In this document: in pieces, positions 26,458 to 35,805 of the stretch
Numbering within the stretch: the first letter of the stretch is position 1
Layout of the letters: the number at the start of each line of letters is the position of its first letter
Source of the DNA: Amycolatopsis antarctica
GTDB lineage: Bacteria > Actinomycetota > Actinomycetes > Mycobacteriales > Pseudonocardiaceae
Assembly (NCBI RefSeq): GCF_002262875.1
Contig: NZ_NKYE01000010.1
Coordinates: 124,001-188,000, forward strand
DNA length: 64,000 nucleotides
Direction: 5' to 3'
Translations under genes and position numbers: made by a program
The notes under the pieces: model-generated
The model's database searches: none
What the model was told of the DNA's origin: nothing
Seen by the model: the letters and a program-made list of their open reading frames with translations, nothing else

Positions 26458-27720
26458 ATGAGCACGCGCCCTGGTATCGCGCAGGTCTTCGACCGCTTTC
26501 TCGGCCCCGGCATTCCGCTGGCGATCACCGCCTTCGACGGGACGAGAAGCGGCCCGGCGGACGCGCCGGCGGGAATCGAGGTGAGTTCGCCGGACGCCCT
26601 GAGCTACCTGATGTCCGCCCCCGGCGAACTCGGCCTCGCCCGGGCCTACGTCACCGGTCACCTCAAGGTGAGCGGCGACCTCTACTCCACCCTGAACACG
26701 CTGACCGCCCAGCAGGAACGGGCCCGTCCGCAGGACACCGTGCGGCTGCTCCGCGATCTCGGGGTGGGACATCTGCACCGGATGCCGCTCCCGCCGGAGG
26801 AACTGCCCGGCCGGTCCCGGCGTGCGGTGAACGGCCTGCGGCACTCCCGCACCCGCGACAGGCAGGCGATCTCGCGGCACTACGACGTGTCGAACCGGTT
26901 CTACGAGATGGTGCTCGGCCCGTCGATGGCCTACACCTGCGCGTGTTTCCCTTCCCCGGAGGCATCGCTGGAACAGGCGCAGGAACACAAGTTCGACCTG
27001 GCCTGCCGCAAACTCGGGCTGCGGCCGGGAATGCGGCTGCTCGACGTCGGTTGCGGATGGGGCGGGATGGTGGTGCACGCTGCGCGCGAGTACGGCGTAC
27101 GCGCGCTCGGCGTCACGCTCTCCAGGGAGCAGGCGACCTGGGGGCAGAAGGAGATCGTGGCGCAGGGCCTCACCGAGGTCGCCGAGATCCGGCACCTCGA
27201 CTACCGGGACGTCAGCGAGTCCGGCTTTGACGCCGTCTCCTCCATCGGGCTCACCGAGCACATCGGCGCGCGCAACCTGCCGTCGTACTTCCGTTTCCTG
27301 GCCTCACGGCTGCGGCCGGAGGGCAGGCTGCTCAACCACTGCATCACCCGCACCAACTCCAGGGAACCGCACAGGGTCGGCCGGTTCATCGACCGTTACG
27401 TCTTCCCGGACGGCGAGTTGGAGGGCGTGGGCGAGATCGTGTCGGCCATGCACGACAACGGTTTCGAGGTGCGGCACAGCGAGAACCTGCGCGAGCACTA
27501 CGCCCGCACGCTGGCGGCCTGGTGCGCGAACCTCGACGCCAACTGGGACGAGGCCGTGCGCGAGGCGGGAGCCGGGCGGGCGCGAGTGTGGGCGCTCTAC
27601 ATGGCGGCGTCCCGGTTGTCGTTCGAACGGCATCAGATCGAACTGCACCAGGTGATCGGCGCGAAGATCGGCCCGGACGGGAGTTCCGGGATGCCGGCCC
27701 GGCCGGACTGGGACGGCTGA
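26458..27720 (+). CDS. tmsB: SAM-dependent acyl-lipid C10 methylene transferase (TmsB/UfaA1-like)
   Basis: The 420-residue cyclopropane-fatty-acid-synthase-like protein has an N-terminal helical lipid-binding part (1-140) and a Rossmann methyltransferase with SAM motif LLDVGCGWGGMVVHAARE, then GVTLSREQ and SSIGLTEHIGARNL. It adds a methylene to C10 of an unsaturated acyl chain, and TmsA then reduces it. The ATG at 26458 has GAGGAG 4 bases upstream; a GTG at 26431, overlapping the tmsA stop, is the alternative. No tmsC follows. A strong hairpin ends the operon. Confidence 0.88.
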   Translation: MSTRPGIAQVFDRFLGPGIPLAITAFDGTRSGPADAPAGIEVSSPDALSYLMSAPGELGLARAYVTGHLKVSGDLYSTLNTLTAQQERARPQDTVRLLRDLGVGHLHRMPLPPEELPGRSRRAVNGLRHSRTRDRQAISRHYDVSNRFYEMVLGPSMAYTCACFPSPEASLEQAQEHKFDLACRKLGLRPGMRLLDVGCGWGGMVVHAAREYGVRALGVTLSREQATWGQKEIVAQGLTEVAEIRHLDYRDVSESGFDAVSSIGLTEHIGARNLPSYFRFLASRLRPEGRLLNHCITRTNSREPHRVGRFIDRYVFPDGELEGVGEIVSAMHDNGFEVRHSENLREHYARTLAAWCANLDANWDEAVREAGAGRARVWALYMAASRLSFERHQIELHQVIGAKIGPDGSSGMPARPDWDG

Positions 27721-27732
27721 GGGCCGTCCGCG

Positions 27733-27767
27733 GTGTGTGCCCGCCCCGGATCGGGGCGGGCACGCAC
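27733..27767 (+). terminator. Terminator of the tmsAB operon
   Basis: A 16-bp stem (27733-27748 with 27752-27767, one G-T pair) with a 3-base loop lies 12 bases past the tmsB stop and between convergent genes. No T-tract. Confidence 0.75.
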
Positions 27768-27805
27768 CCCTCGGGCGCCGGTCCCGCGTTGACCGTCCCC
27801 CGGCC

Positions 27806-29164
27806 TCACCGGCCACTGGCCGGAACCGGTTCCGGGCGGACGGTGTCCGCGGTGACGATGCCGGCCTCGGTGACGTCGAGGTGCGGGTGGGCCTGCGAGG
27901 TCGGGTCCTCGTCCGCCGGACTCTCCAGCGAGCGGAACGTGGGCACGCCCAGTGCCACGATCGCCGTACCCGCGGCGAGTACCGCCAGGATGATCCCCGC
28001 CAGGGGCAGCCCGGCACCGGAGGCCACCGCCGCCAGCGGTGCGCTGGTGAGCGCGGGCGCACCGAGCAGGAGAGCGTTCTGCGCGCCGAGCACCCGGCCA
28101 CGCATGTCGTCCGGGGTGGCTTCGATGGTCAGCACGCCCAGGATCGCGGTGGCAGGCGCATTGGTGAAACCGATCAGCGCCGCCGCCCCGAGCACCAGCC
28201 ACGGCGCGGCCATGCTGCCGATCGCCGCGAAGCCGACCAGGGTGCCGATCATGCCGATCACGAACCAGGTCCGGCGCCGGACGCGGCCCGCGGACGCGGC
28301 GTAGAGCGCGGAGCCGACCACGCTGCCCCCGCCGAACGCGCTCAGGGTCAGTCCCGCCAGGCTCGGCAGGTTCTCCTGGGTGAAGTACGCGGGCATCAGC
28401 GTCGTCTGCAGCGAACTGATGGCCGCCACGAACATCGCGCTGATCAGCGTGGCGCCGAGCACGATCCGGCTCTTGGCGAGGAACTTCCAGGACACCGCCA
28501 GGTCGGCCACCGCCCGGCGGACCGCACCCTTCGCGGGTGCGGTCTCGTCCGGGGTGCGAGGCGCGATGTGGCCGGCGCGCGGATCGATCACCAGCGTCAG
28601 CAGCGCGGCGCACAGACTCGTCGCCGCGGTCAGGTACAGCAGCGCCGAGGTCAGGCCGAACAGCGAGACCAGCGCCCCGCCGAGCCCCGGTCCCGCGAGC
28701 AGCAGGACGTTGCTCAGCGTCTCGCGGGTGGCCACCAGACTGTCCAGCGCCTGCTTCTGTCCGCCCCGCAACCGCGCCATCACCGGGAGCAGGGTTTCGT
28801 GCGCCGTCATGCCCGGCACCCTGACCAGTGCGCCGATGACCGCCATGACCACGAACCAGGTCATGTTCAGTCCCCACAGGGAGTCCACGATCGGCAGCAC
28901 CGCCACCGACATCGCGGCGAGCACGTCGGCGGCGCTCGACACGAGCCTGCGGTCGATCCGGTCGACGAGCAGTCCGGAAAGGACACCCACCACCGCGGAG
29001 GCCGCCGTCGTCACCGTCGCCAGCAGGCCGGCGGCCAGCACGTCCCCGGTGCGCTCCAGCACCAGCAGCGGCATCAGGACGCTGGCAATTCCCTTACCCA
29101 GCAACGACATTCCGTACGAGCCCAGGTACACCAGGGCGCTGCTGCGTACGTTCGCCCTACCCAT
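27806..29164 (-). CDS. MFS transporter
   Basis: This 452-residue protein has about twelve hydrophobic segments and the loop motif VDRIDRRLV between segments 2 and 3, as in MFS_1/MFS_3 drug exporters. The 45 C-terminal residues are polar and Pro/Glu-rich. The ATG at 29164 has GGAGG four bases upstream. No substrate is evident. It is next to the S9 peptidase gene in the same direction but separated from it by 69 bp with a small hairpin, so it is probably independent. Confidence 0.85.
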   Translation of the reverse strand: MGRANVRSSALVYLGSYGMSLLGKGIASVLMPLLVLERTGDVLAAGLLATVTTAASAVVGVLSGLLVDRIDRRLVSSAADVLAAMSVAVLPIVDSLWGLNMTWFVVMAVIGALVRVPGMTAHETLLPVMARLRGGQKQALDSLVATRETLSNVLLLAGPGLGGALVSLFGLTSALLYLTAATSLCAALLTLVIDPRAGHIAPRTPDETAPAKGAVRRAVADLAVSWKFLAKSRIVLGATLISAMFVAAISSLQTTLMPAYFTQENLPSLAGLTLSAFGGGSVVGSALYAASAGRVRRRTWFVIGMIGTLVGFAAIGSMAAPWLVLGAAALIGFTNAPATAILGVLTIEATPDDMRGRVLGAQNALLLGAPALTSAPLAAVASGAGLPLAGIILAVLAAGTAIVALGVPTFRSLESPADEDPTSQAHPHLDVTEAGIVTADTVRPEPVPASGR

Positions 29165-29176
29165 CGTTCCTCCACT

Positions 29177-29188
29177 GATCGCGCGATC
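29177..29188. promoter_or_regulatory. 12-bp perfect palindrome before the MFS gene
   Basis: GATCGCGCGATC lies 13-24 bases upstream of the MFS start codon, where a repressor could block transcription. Short GC palindromes arise often in such DNA, so this is weak. Confidence 0.25.
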
Positions 29189-29200
29189 GTTCGTTTCCCC

Positions 29201-29220
29201 GGACGGGGTGTCACCCGTCC
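29201..29220 (-). terminator. Small hairpin after the S9 peptidase gene
   Basis: Seven-base arms (29201-29207 and 29214-29220) with a 6-base loop lie 14 bases past the peptidase stop. Modest stability. Confidence 0.35.
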
Positions 29221-29233
29221 TCGTGTCCGGTCG

Positions 29234-31147
29234 TCACGAACGGGCGGCCGACGACTCGCCCCGGTGTTCGCCGACGCCCAGATGCCTGCCGAGGAAGCGC
29301 TCGGCACCGCGGAACATGGCGATCAGGTTCTCCGGGTTCGCGAACATGTGGCCCTCGTCGTCGAAGACGACGTACTCGACCTCCACCTGGCGCGCGCGCA
29401 GGGCTTCGACGAGGTTGTCCGACTCCGCCTGCACCACCCGGACGTCGTTGGCTCCCTGGAACACCATCAGCGGTGTGGTGATCTGGTCCACCCGGGTGAT
29501 CGGCGACCGGGCGAGCATGTCGGCTTCCTGCTCGGGGACATCCGGATCGCCGACGAACTGGTGCCAGTTGTTGGTCAACTGCGACCGGGCGAACGACGGA
29601 ACCGTCCGCATGAAGTTCGCCAGGTCGGAGACGCCGACGTAGTCGATCGCCGCGGCGAAGACGTCCGGGGTGAAGGTGACGCCGACCAGGGTGGCGTAAC
29701 CGCCGTAGGAGCCGCCGAAGATGGCGACCCGCTCGCGGTCCGCGTAGCCCTGTTCGACGGCCCAGTCCACGGCGTCGATCAGGTCGTCGTGCATTTTCCC
29801 GGCGAACTCGCCGATCGCGGCCCTGGTGTGTGCCTTGCCGAACCCGCTGGAGCCACGGAAGTTGACCTGCAGCACCGCGTAGCCACGGTTGGCCAGCAAC
29901 TGCGCAGGCGCGTTGAAGCCCCAACTGTCCCGGCTCCACGGCCCGCCGTGCACCATCAGCACCATCGGCAGGCCTGAAGGCTCGATGCCGACCGGCAGCG
30001 TCAGGTAGGACGGCAGTTCTAACCCGTCGCGCGCGGTGATGGTGACCGGTGTCATCGGTGCCATCACCTCGGGGTCGAGGTGCGGGTACGGGCGGAACAG
30101 CAACCTGCTCTCCCCGGTGGCGTGGTCGTAGAAGTAGGTGACGCCCGGATCGCGGTCGTGGGTGAAGGTGACGATCCAGCGCTGTTCGTTCTCGTCGGAG
30201 GAGATGGCGCCGACGTCACCGTCGGACAGGGTCTGCAGCTTCGCCAGCACCGCGGCGAAGTGCGCGTCCAGCGGCTGGATCACCTGCCGCTGCCCGAGGT
30301 AACGGACACCGAGCAGTTCTCCCGTTTTCCTGCTCCGGATCAGCGGCGAGGGCAAGGTGGAAAAGACCAGGGCACGCGCGTCGATGTCGAAGGACGGGTG
30401 GCTGTCGACCTCGGTCTCCCGGCCGGTTCTCAGGTCGAGCCGGACCAACCGGGTCCGGTCGGTGCCACGGTTGGAACCGAGCCACACGCCGGTGCCGTCC
30501 GGGGTCAGTTCGATCGGGTGGATGCCCAGCGGATAGTCCTTGCCGTCGAACACCGCGATCCGGCTCGGGGTTGCGGTCGCAGCGTCCCAGCGGGACAGTT
30601 CCATGTCGCCGTCGGAATTCTGGGTGTGGGCGAACAGTTCGTCGTCGCTGCCGTACAGCCATCCGTTGACCTGGCCGGGATTCTCGGCCAGCATCGTGAT
30701 CTCGCCGGTGGCGATGTCGAGTTCGAGCAGGTCGAACTCGTCGATATTGCGGTTGTTGATCTGCAGGATCGCCGTCCCGGGCCGGCCGATGGGAAGGTCG
30801 TACCGGGTGACGGTCGCTCCGGGGAAGGGCGTCAGGTCCACCACAGGGGCGTCCGGATCGTCCAGGTCCACCCGGTACAGGTGCCAGTTCTCGTCGCCGT
30901 CACCATCCTGGGTGTAGAGCAGCCAGCGCGGGTCGTCGGTCCATCGGTAACCGGCCACGCCGCGGTTCTCGTCGGCGGTCACGCACCGTGCGTCGTCGAT
31001 CGAGTCGACACTGCCCACCCACACGTTCAGCCGGTTCTTCCACGGCGCGAGGTAGGCGATCATGGTGCCGTCGGGCGAGATCTCGGCGCGGGCACGCTCC
31101 GGTGCCTCGAAGAACTCCTCGACCGAGATGGGTTCGGGCAATGCCAT
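29234..31147 (-). CDS. S9-family prolyl oligopeptidase-type peptidase
   Basis: This 637-residue protein has an N-terminal seven-bladed beta-propeller (about 30-380) and a C-terminal alpha/beta-hydrolase (about 395-625). The catalytic serine is in GGSYGG, with the Asp near GANDVRV and the His in DDEGHMF. S9 enzymes of the acylaminoacyl/dipeptidyl type cleave short peptides. No signal peptide is seen, so it is cytosolic. The ATG at 31147 has AAAGGAG nearby; the frame extends to 31240, but this start begins the propeller. It is divergent from dinB across a 459-bp gap. Confidence 0.9.
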   Translation of the reverse strand: MALPEPISVEEFFEAPERARAEISPDGTMIAYLAPWKNRLNVWVGSVDSIDDARCVTADENRGVAGYRWTDDPRWLLYTQDGDGDENWHLYRVDLDDPDAPVVDLTPFPGATVTRYDLPIGRPGTAILQINNRNIDEFDLLELDIATGEITMLAENPGQVNGWLYGSDDELFAHTQNSDGDMELSRWDAATATPSRIAVFDGKDYPLGIHPIELTPDGTGVWLGSNRGTDRTRLVRLDLRTGRETEVDSHPSFDIDARALVFSTLPSPLIRSRKTGELLGVRYLGQRQVIQPLDAHFAAVLAKLQTLSDGDVGAISSDENEQRWIVTFTHDRDPGVTYFYDHATGESRLLFRPYPHLDPEVMAPMTPVTITARDGLELPSYLTLPVGIEPSGLPMVLMVHGGPWSRDSWGFNAPAQLLANRGYAVLQVNFRGSSGFGKAHTRAAIGEFAGKMHDDLIDAVDWAVEQGYADRERVAIFGGSYGGYATLVGVTFTPDVFAAAIDYVGVSDLANFMRTVPSFARSQLTNNWHQFVGDPDVPEQEADMLARSPITRVDQITTPLMVFQGANDVRVVQAESDNLVEALRARQVEVEYVVFDDEGHMFANPENLIAMFRGAERFLGRHLGVGEHRGESSAARS

Positions 31148-31606
31148 TGTCCGCTCCTTTCGCTGGCCGGCACCGTTCGGCGCCGGGAGGGTCGTGAACC
31201 GGACCCGAGAAGAAGCAGACACGTGGCCGCTGCGGCACACTCAAGCTCATGTGACTCGCGCCACCGCGCGGCGAGGCTTTCCGCCGGAAAGATCACCCAT
31301 CGTCGGCTCGTGACTTGACCCTGCCGCTACGGCACGGTGTGTACTTGGCGAGCGGCCGTGAGGCGCGGCCGGATCTCCCCTTCCGAGCACCACACTCGGC
31401 GTGGAGTCCTCAGTGGACCGCCAGGCTCTTCCGACTCGGCGGGTGCCTCCGGCAGGTCCGCGGCGGCCGTCTCGGTGGACGCCCCGGCGGGTGGCGGGCG
31501 CCCCCACCTCCGGCAGCACGTCGCGGCGGGTCCTGCCGGGGCGGTCCTCGGCAGTTCGGCGAGTCTCCGAGGCGCCCGCTGTTCGTCGCGGCGGCATACT
31601 GATCGG
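31148..31606. other. Divergent intergenic region, no gene seen
   Basis: The dinB frame stays open back to 31337 but shows no conserved start or Shine-Dalgarno. A TTGACC at 31315-31320 could be a -35 element for plus-strand transcription; no convincing -10 follows. Nothing else recognised. Confidence 0.4.
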
Positions 31607-32650
31607 GTGTCCACCACGTCCGCCGCGGGCTGGGTGCTGCACGTCGACCTCGACCAGTTCGTCGCCGCGGTCGAGGTGGCAAGGCACCCCGAACTGCGCG
31701 GCCTCCCCGTGGTCGTCGGCGGGGCCGGCGACCCGGCTCAGCGCGCCGTCGTGGCCACCGCCTCCTACGAGGCACGCGAGTTCGGCGTCCACTCCGGAAT
31801 GCCGCTGCGGACGGCGGCGAAACGCTGTCCCGACGCGGTGTTCCTGCCCGCCGATAACGCCGCCTACGAGGAGGTGTCCGCGCGCGTCATGGACGTTCTG
31901 CGGGGGCTGCCCGTCGTCGTCGAGGTAGCCGGTTGGGACGAGGCTTTCCTCGGCGCCGACACCGACGATCCGGAAGCACTGGCTGTTCGGATCCGCCGGC
32001 TCGTCACCGAGCAGACCGGACTGTCCTGCTCGATCGGCATCGGGGACAACAAGCTGCGCGCCAAACTCGCCACCGGCTTCGCCAAGCCCGCCGGGGTGTA
32101 CCGGCTGACCGCGGCCAACTGGGTGGAGGTCATGGCCACCCGGGAAACCGGCTCCTTGTGGGGAATCGGACCCAAAACGGCCCGGAAGCTCGCGGCCGAG
32201 GGCTTGCACACCGTCGCCGAACTCGCGGCCGCCGACCCCGCCGAGCTCGCCGCCCGGTTCGGTCCGACGATGGGCCCCTGGTACCGCGTGCTCGCCCACG
32301 GCTACGGGGACACCGAGGTCGTCGGCACCGCCTACGTTCCACGTTCGCGCAGCCGGGAAACGACGTTCCAGCAGGACGTGAGCGAACGGGCCGAACTGGA
32401 CCGGCAGGTCGCGCTGCTGGCCCGGCGCGTGGCCCGGGACGTGGCCGAGGAGGGCAGGGCCGTCGTCCGCGTCGCGGTGAAAGTACGCTTCCGGCCGTTC
32501 CTCACCCGCACCCGCAGCGTCACGCTCGCGGCCGCCACCATCGACGGGGTCGAACTCGAACGGGCGGCGCTGGCCGTGCTGGACCGCTTCGACCTCGACC
32601 GGCCGGTACGCCTGCTGGGCGTTCGGGCGGAGTTCGCGCCGGCGGAGTAG
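31607..32650 (+). CDS. dinB: DNA polymerase IV (Y-family, DinB)
   Basis: The 347-residue Y-family polymerase begins VSTTSAAGWVLHVDLDQFVAAVE. The first palm metal motif is DLDQF and the second is GWDEAFLG (adjacent acidic pair retained). A helix-hairpin-helix thumb (GIGPKTARKLAAEGLHTV) and a little-finger domain follow. It carries out error-prone bypass synthesis past DNA damage. The GTG at 31607 starts the conserved region. The C-terminal beta-clamp-binding motif is not obvious in the final VRAEFAPAE. No LexA box was noticed upstream. Confidence 0.9.
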   Translation: MSTTSAAGWVLHVDLDQFVAAVEVARHPELRGLPVVVGGAGDPAQRAVVATASYEAREFGVHSGMPLRTAAKRCPDAVFLPADNAAYEEVSARVMDVLRGLPVVVEVAGWDEAFLGADTDDPEALAVRIRRLVTEQTGLSCSIGIGDNKLRAKLATGFAKPAGVYRLTAANWVEVMATRETGSLWGIGPKTARKLAAEGLHTVAELAAADPAELAARFGPTMGPWYRVLAHGYGDTEVVGTAYVPRSRSRETTFQQDVSERAELDRQVALLARRVARDVAEEGRAVVRVAVKVRFRPFLTRTRSVTLAAATIDGVELERAALAVLDRFDLDRPVRLLGVRAEFAPAE

Positions 32651-33270
32651 GTACGGCCTCGGAACATGCGGTGCGGCTTCGGAGCGGGCCGGCGTGACCG
32701 GGCGGGTGGCTGACGGTCAGGCCTCGGGAGCGGCGGCGAAACCAAAGCCACCAACCTGACCAGCCTCCGCCGACGACACCACCGCAACCCCGCACATCAC
32801 CACCCCACCGGGGCGCGTCACCGCAGTCGGCCGGAAACCCTTTGCCCGCCGGACAACGACGGCGCACCGGCACCGTTCTGCCACGTCACCGGAGCACCAC
32901 CAATCGCGCCGAAACGCGATCGTCGCGCGGGGCCACCACCGGACCATGCCCACGCGCGAGGTCCGCCGATGGGCCGAGTGCGGTCCACTCGGTCGCCGAG
33001 CACGGGCGAGCTCGACCGGCCCCTTCCCGGCACCGGCAGACTCGTCCACCGATCCTGGCGACACCGAGCTCCCCACCCGGCCGGTAGGTCCATCCGCTGT
33101 GGTGGCCTGCCGGTTCCGTCGTCATCCGCCAAAGCGTATGATGAATGTGACCGAGCGTGACAATGGCACGTCGACAGGTCGCGGCCAGCCTCGCGGACAC
33201 CATGGCAGGTCGCGACCGTCGCGCGTTACCCTTGAGTGGGAGCGCAACCGTGGGGCAGAGGGAGCCGAGC
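32651..33270. other. 620-bp region without a convincing gene
   Basis: Small open frames occur on both strands (for example 32717-33076 on the minus strand), but none has a good start or a recognisable product. A GAGGGAG Shine-Dalgarno for the next gene is at its right end. No hairpin or repeat was recognised. Confidence 0.4.
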
Positions 33271-34128
33271 ATGACCGAGGGCAACGACACCGCACCCGAT
33301 GCACCCCCCGGCGTCGATGTCGACAATCCCTCCGCCGCCCGGGTCTACGACTGGTATCTCGGCGGCACCCAGAACTGGGCCGTGGACCGCGAGTTCGGCC
33401 GCCGGATGGAAGCCTTCTGGCCGCACGCCAAGCACGGCTCGCGGCACAACCGGCAGTTCATGAACCGCGCGGTACGTGCCGCGCTCGACGCGGGCATCCG
33501 GCAGTTCATCGACCTCGGTTCCGGTGTGCCCACCGTCGGCAACGTGCACGAGGTCGTCCGCGAGCACCTGGATCCCGGCGAGCACGCCGCGGTGATCTAC
33601 GTCGACTACGAGGCCGTCGCCGCTGCACACGCCCGCGTCATCCTGGAACGCGAGGAGGCCACCGAGTGGGCCGCGCTCGTACAGGAGGACATGCGAAACT
33701 CGAAGGCGATCCTGGAACACCCCGAGACCCAACGGCTGATCGACTTCGACCAGCCCGTGTGCGTACTGATGCTCGCCGTCCTGCACTTCGTCGGCCCGGA
33801 CGACAACCCGTCCGCCCTCATCCACTCCTACATCGACCCCCTGCGCCCCGGAAGCTGGCTCGCGCTCTCGCACATGACCGTGCCGGACGACCCCGAGGAA
33901 GCAGCCGGCGTGGCACGCTTCGCCGAGCACTACAAGTCGACGAGCAATCCGGTATGGCTGCGTGAACGCGAGGAGATCACCTCCTGGTTCGACGGCTGGA
34001 ACCTGCTCGAACCCGGCATCACCCACCAGGCCGACTGGCGGCCCGAGGTCGACTCATCGACCCTGCCGCCGCGGGAACTGGCCGCGAAGCCGTATGCCTG
34101 GTGCGGCGTCGCCGAAAAGCCGGCCTGA
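33271..34128 (+). CDS. SAM-dependent methyltransferase, DUF574 family
   Basis: The 285-residue protein has the family opening DVDNPSAARVYDWYLGGTQN, then FMNRAVRAALDAGIRQFIDL with the SAM motif DLGSGVPTVGNVHEVV and VIYVDYEAVAAAHA. This family is greatly expanded in actinobacteria and has no established substrate. The ATG at 33271 has GAGGGAG 7 bases upstream; the open frame before it (from 33157) lacks conserved sequence. A second member lies at 45341-46177. Convergent to the STAS gene. Confidence 0.88.
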   Translation: MTEGNDTAPDAPPGVDVDNPSAARVYDWYLGGTQNWAVDREFGRRMEAFWPHAKHGSRHNRQFMNRAVRAALDAGIRQFIDLGSGVPTVGNVHEVVREHLDPGEHAAVIYVDYEAVAAAHARVILEREEATEWAALVQEDMRNSKAILEHPETQRLIDFDQPVCVLMLAVLHFVGPDDNPSALIHSYIDPLRPGSWLALSHMTVPDDPEEAAGVARFAEHYKSTSNPVWLREREEITSWFDGWNLLEPGITHQADWRPEVDSSTLPPRELAAKPYAWCGVAEKPA

Positions 34129-34189
34129 GCCGGCCCGCTCTCGCCACAGCTGTACGCCGAGAGCGTCCACAACGGACAGTCCACCAGAG

Positions 34190-34215
34190 ACCCAGGCGAT
34201 CGGGTTCGCCTGGGT
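34190..34215. terminator. Hairpin between convergent genes
   Basis: Perfect 10-bp arms (34190-34199 and 34206-34215) with a 6-base loop directly abut the STAS stop and lie 61 bases past the methyltransferase stop. Confidence 0.65.
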
Positions 34216-34734
34216 TCAGCGCACGGTCGGGCAGGTCTCGCCGTGCCACCAGCGCATCCGCCGGCCGGCCGGCCGGGGCGCGACACGCAGGGCCGTGGCG
34301 ACGTCACCATGACAGTCGAGGCGCGAAGCCGCACCGGTGAGCTCCAGTGCCCGCTCGACACACCTCGGCCCGGTCACCACCCGCAAGTCCACCTCACCGG
34401 CCGAGGCCCGCAGCAGTGCGGCGTCGAGCACGCGCACCCCGGCCAGCCCCAGGAAGGTGACCTGGGACAGATCGACCACGACGGTGCGCGCCGCACAGAC
34501 GAGACGGGGCCACAGCAGGGCGCGCAGTGCGGGAGCGGTGAGGACGTCGAGCTCGCCGGCGACATGCACGACGACCGCGGCGGTTCCGCGGCCAGGGCGG
34601 GTCACCGTCAGGCTGAGTGAGCCGCACCGGACCGGCACGGCGGGGCGGCATCCCAGCGCTCTTGGTTCACCCCGGTCCCGGGGAGTCGATCCGGCCGGTA
34701 CCGGACCGGCGTCGTGCTGGGGGGTAGCGGGCAC
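34216..34734 (-). CDS. STAS-domain protein (anti-sigma-factor antagonist-like)
   Basis: The 172-residue protein has a STAS fold at about residues 40-145 (VVVHVAGELDVLTAPALRALL; VVVDLSQVTFLGLAGVRVLD). In anti-sigma antagonists the loop after the 'DLS' strand normally has a phosphorylatable Ser (FLDSSG); here it reads FLGLAG, so regulation by the usual kinase is unlikely. It may bind a sigma-regulating partner constitutively. The GTG at 34734 has AGGAAGG upstream; a later in-frame GTG is possible. No kinase or sigma gene is near. Confidence 0.72.
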   Translation of the reverse strand: MPATPQHDAGPVPAGSTPRDRGEPRALGCRPAVPVRCGSLSLTVTRPGRGTAAVVVHVAGELDVLTAPALRALLWPRLVCAARTVVVDLSQVTFLGLAGVRVLDAALLRASAGEVDLRVVTGPRCVERALELTGAASRLDCHGDVATALRVAPRPAGRRMRWWHGETCPTVR

Positions 34735-35073
34735 GTAGGGCCTTCCTGAGTCGAGGCGTCCACCGGCGCGGCGGCCTCGCGGGCCGCGGGTCCGGCCGGG
34801 CGGCGGGACCACACCGGCCTGGTGGCCGGGCCTTCGCGGTCCGGCCGAGGACGGGCAGTGCGCGGGCTGGGGACTCAACCGCGTCGCAGGAATGTTTGTA
34901 GCAAAGAAAAGGGCCGTCTGTACAGAACGACTTGTGCGACGGCGTGGTGCGGACCACGAGTCATCACCCGCACGGGCTCCGCATCCCCGGTACACGACCA
35001 CATCGACTAGAGGTCCTGAATCAGTACCATTCGATGTCTTTGAGCGACAACGAGGTGCGGGTACCGTGACCCT
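34735..35073. other. Divergent intergenic region STAS / HxlR
   Basis: Contains an AT-richer island (34890-35060) and a 10-bp palindrome TCTGTACAGA at 34917-34926 that could be an operator. No gene seen. Confidence 0.35.
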
Positions 35074-35736
35074 GTGCCAGGAATCCGACACTACGACGAC
35101 CCGTGCGGGGTCGCCCGCGCACTCGACCTCGTCGGCGAGCGCTGGGCGTTGCTGGTGGTGCGGGAACTGCTGCTCGGCCCCAAACGTTTCACCGACCTGC
35201 GGGCCGGACTGCCCGCCGCGGGTCAGAACGTGCTCTCCCAGCGCCTTCGCGGCCTGGAGGACGCCGGGGTGGTCCACCGCCGCAGGCTCGGCCCGCCCGC
35301 GAGCGCATGGGTCTACGAACTGACCGCCCACGGCCGCGAACTCGAACCAACGCTGTTCCACCTGGCGCGCTGGGGCAGCCGCACACCGATGACCTCGGCG
35401 TCCCCGCTGGGCACCGACGCGCTGATGCTCGCCCTGCGGACGACTTTCGACGCGAACGCCGCCGCCGGAATCGAGGGAGTGTTCACCCTCCGACTGGACG
35501 AGGACACCTTCCGGGCGACCGTGGCCACCGAGGGCCTCACCCTGGACCGCGGGGCCGCCGAGACGCCGACGGGCACGGTTGAGTGCTCGGCCGAGACGTT
35601 CCGGTCATTGGTGTTCGGCGGGCGGCGGTTGTCCGAGGCGACCCGGGACGAGGGGGTCCGCGTCACCGGCGACCGGCGGGCGGTGAAGCGCTTCCTGGGC
35701 CTGTTCCCCCGGCCGACGCCGGCCACCTCGCCGTGA
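35074..35736 (+). CDS. HxlR-family regulator with SCP2-like domain
   Basis: In this 220-residue protein, residues 1-100 are an HxlR winged helix (CGVARALDLVGERWALLVVR; FTDLRAGLPAAGQNVLSQRL), and residues 115-215 form an SCP2-like domain that probably binds a hydrophobic ligand. HxlR regulators answer to toxic electrophiles or redox signals; the C-terminal domain suggests a lipid-like effector. It starts with GTG at 35074 without a clear Shine-Dalgarno. Its C-terminal half resembles the fragment at the left edge of the window. Confidence 0.85.
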   Translation: MPGIRHYDDPCGVARALDLVGERWALLVVRELLLGPKRFTDLRAGLPAAGQNVLSQRLRGLEDAGVVHRRRLGPPASAWVYELTAHGRELEPTLFHLARWGSRTPMTSASPLGTDALMLALRTTFDANAAAGIEGVFTLRLDEDTFRATVATEGLTLDRGAAETPTGTVECSAETFRSLVFGGRRLSEATRDEGVRVTGDRRAVKRFLGLFPRPTPATSP

Positions 35737-35805
35737 TCGCACCGTGCCGGGTGCGGACGGGGGGCGGGACCGGGCCTGTCCGGATCCCGCCCCCCGTCAC
35801 GCAGC

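Noticed and set aside
31315..31345. A sigma-70-like promoter upstream of dinB (TTGACC).
   Set aside because: No matching -10 at a normal distance; kept only as a note in the intergenic entry.
32717..33076. Possible 119-residue minus-strand protein in the 620-bp gap.
   Set aside because: No good start, a basic then Val/Ala-rich composition without a known motif, and no operon partner.
34917..34926. TCTGTACAGA as a LexA box.
   Set aside because: It lacks the actinobacterial LexA pattern TCGAAC-N4-GTTCGA; only a short palindrome.
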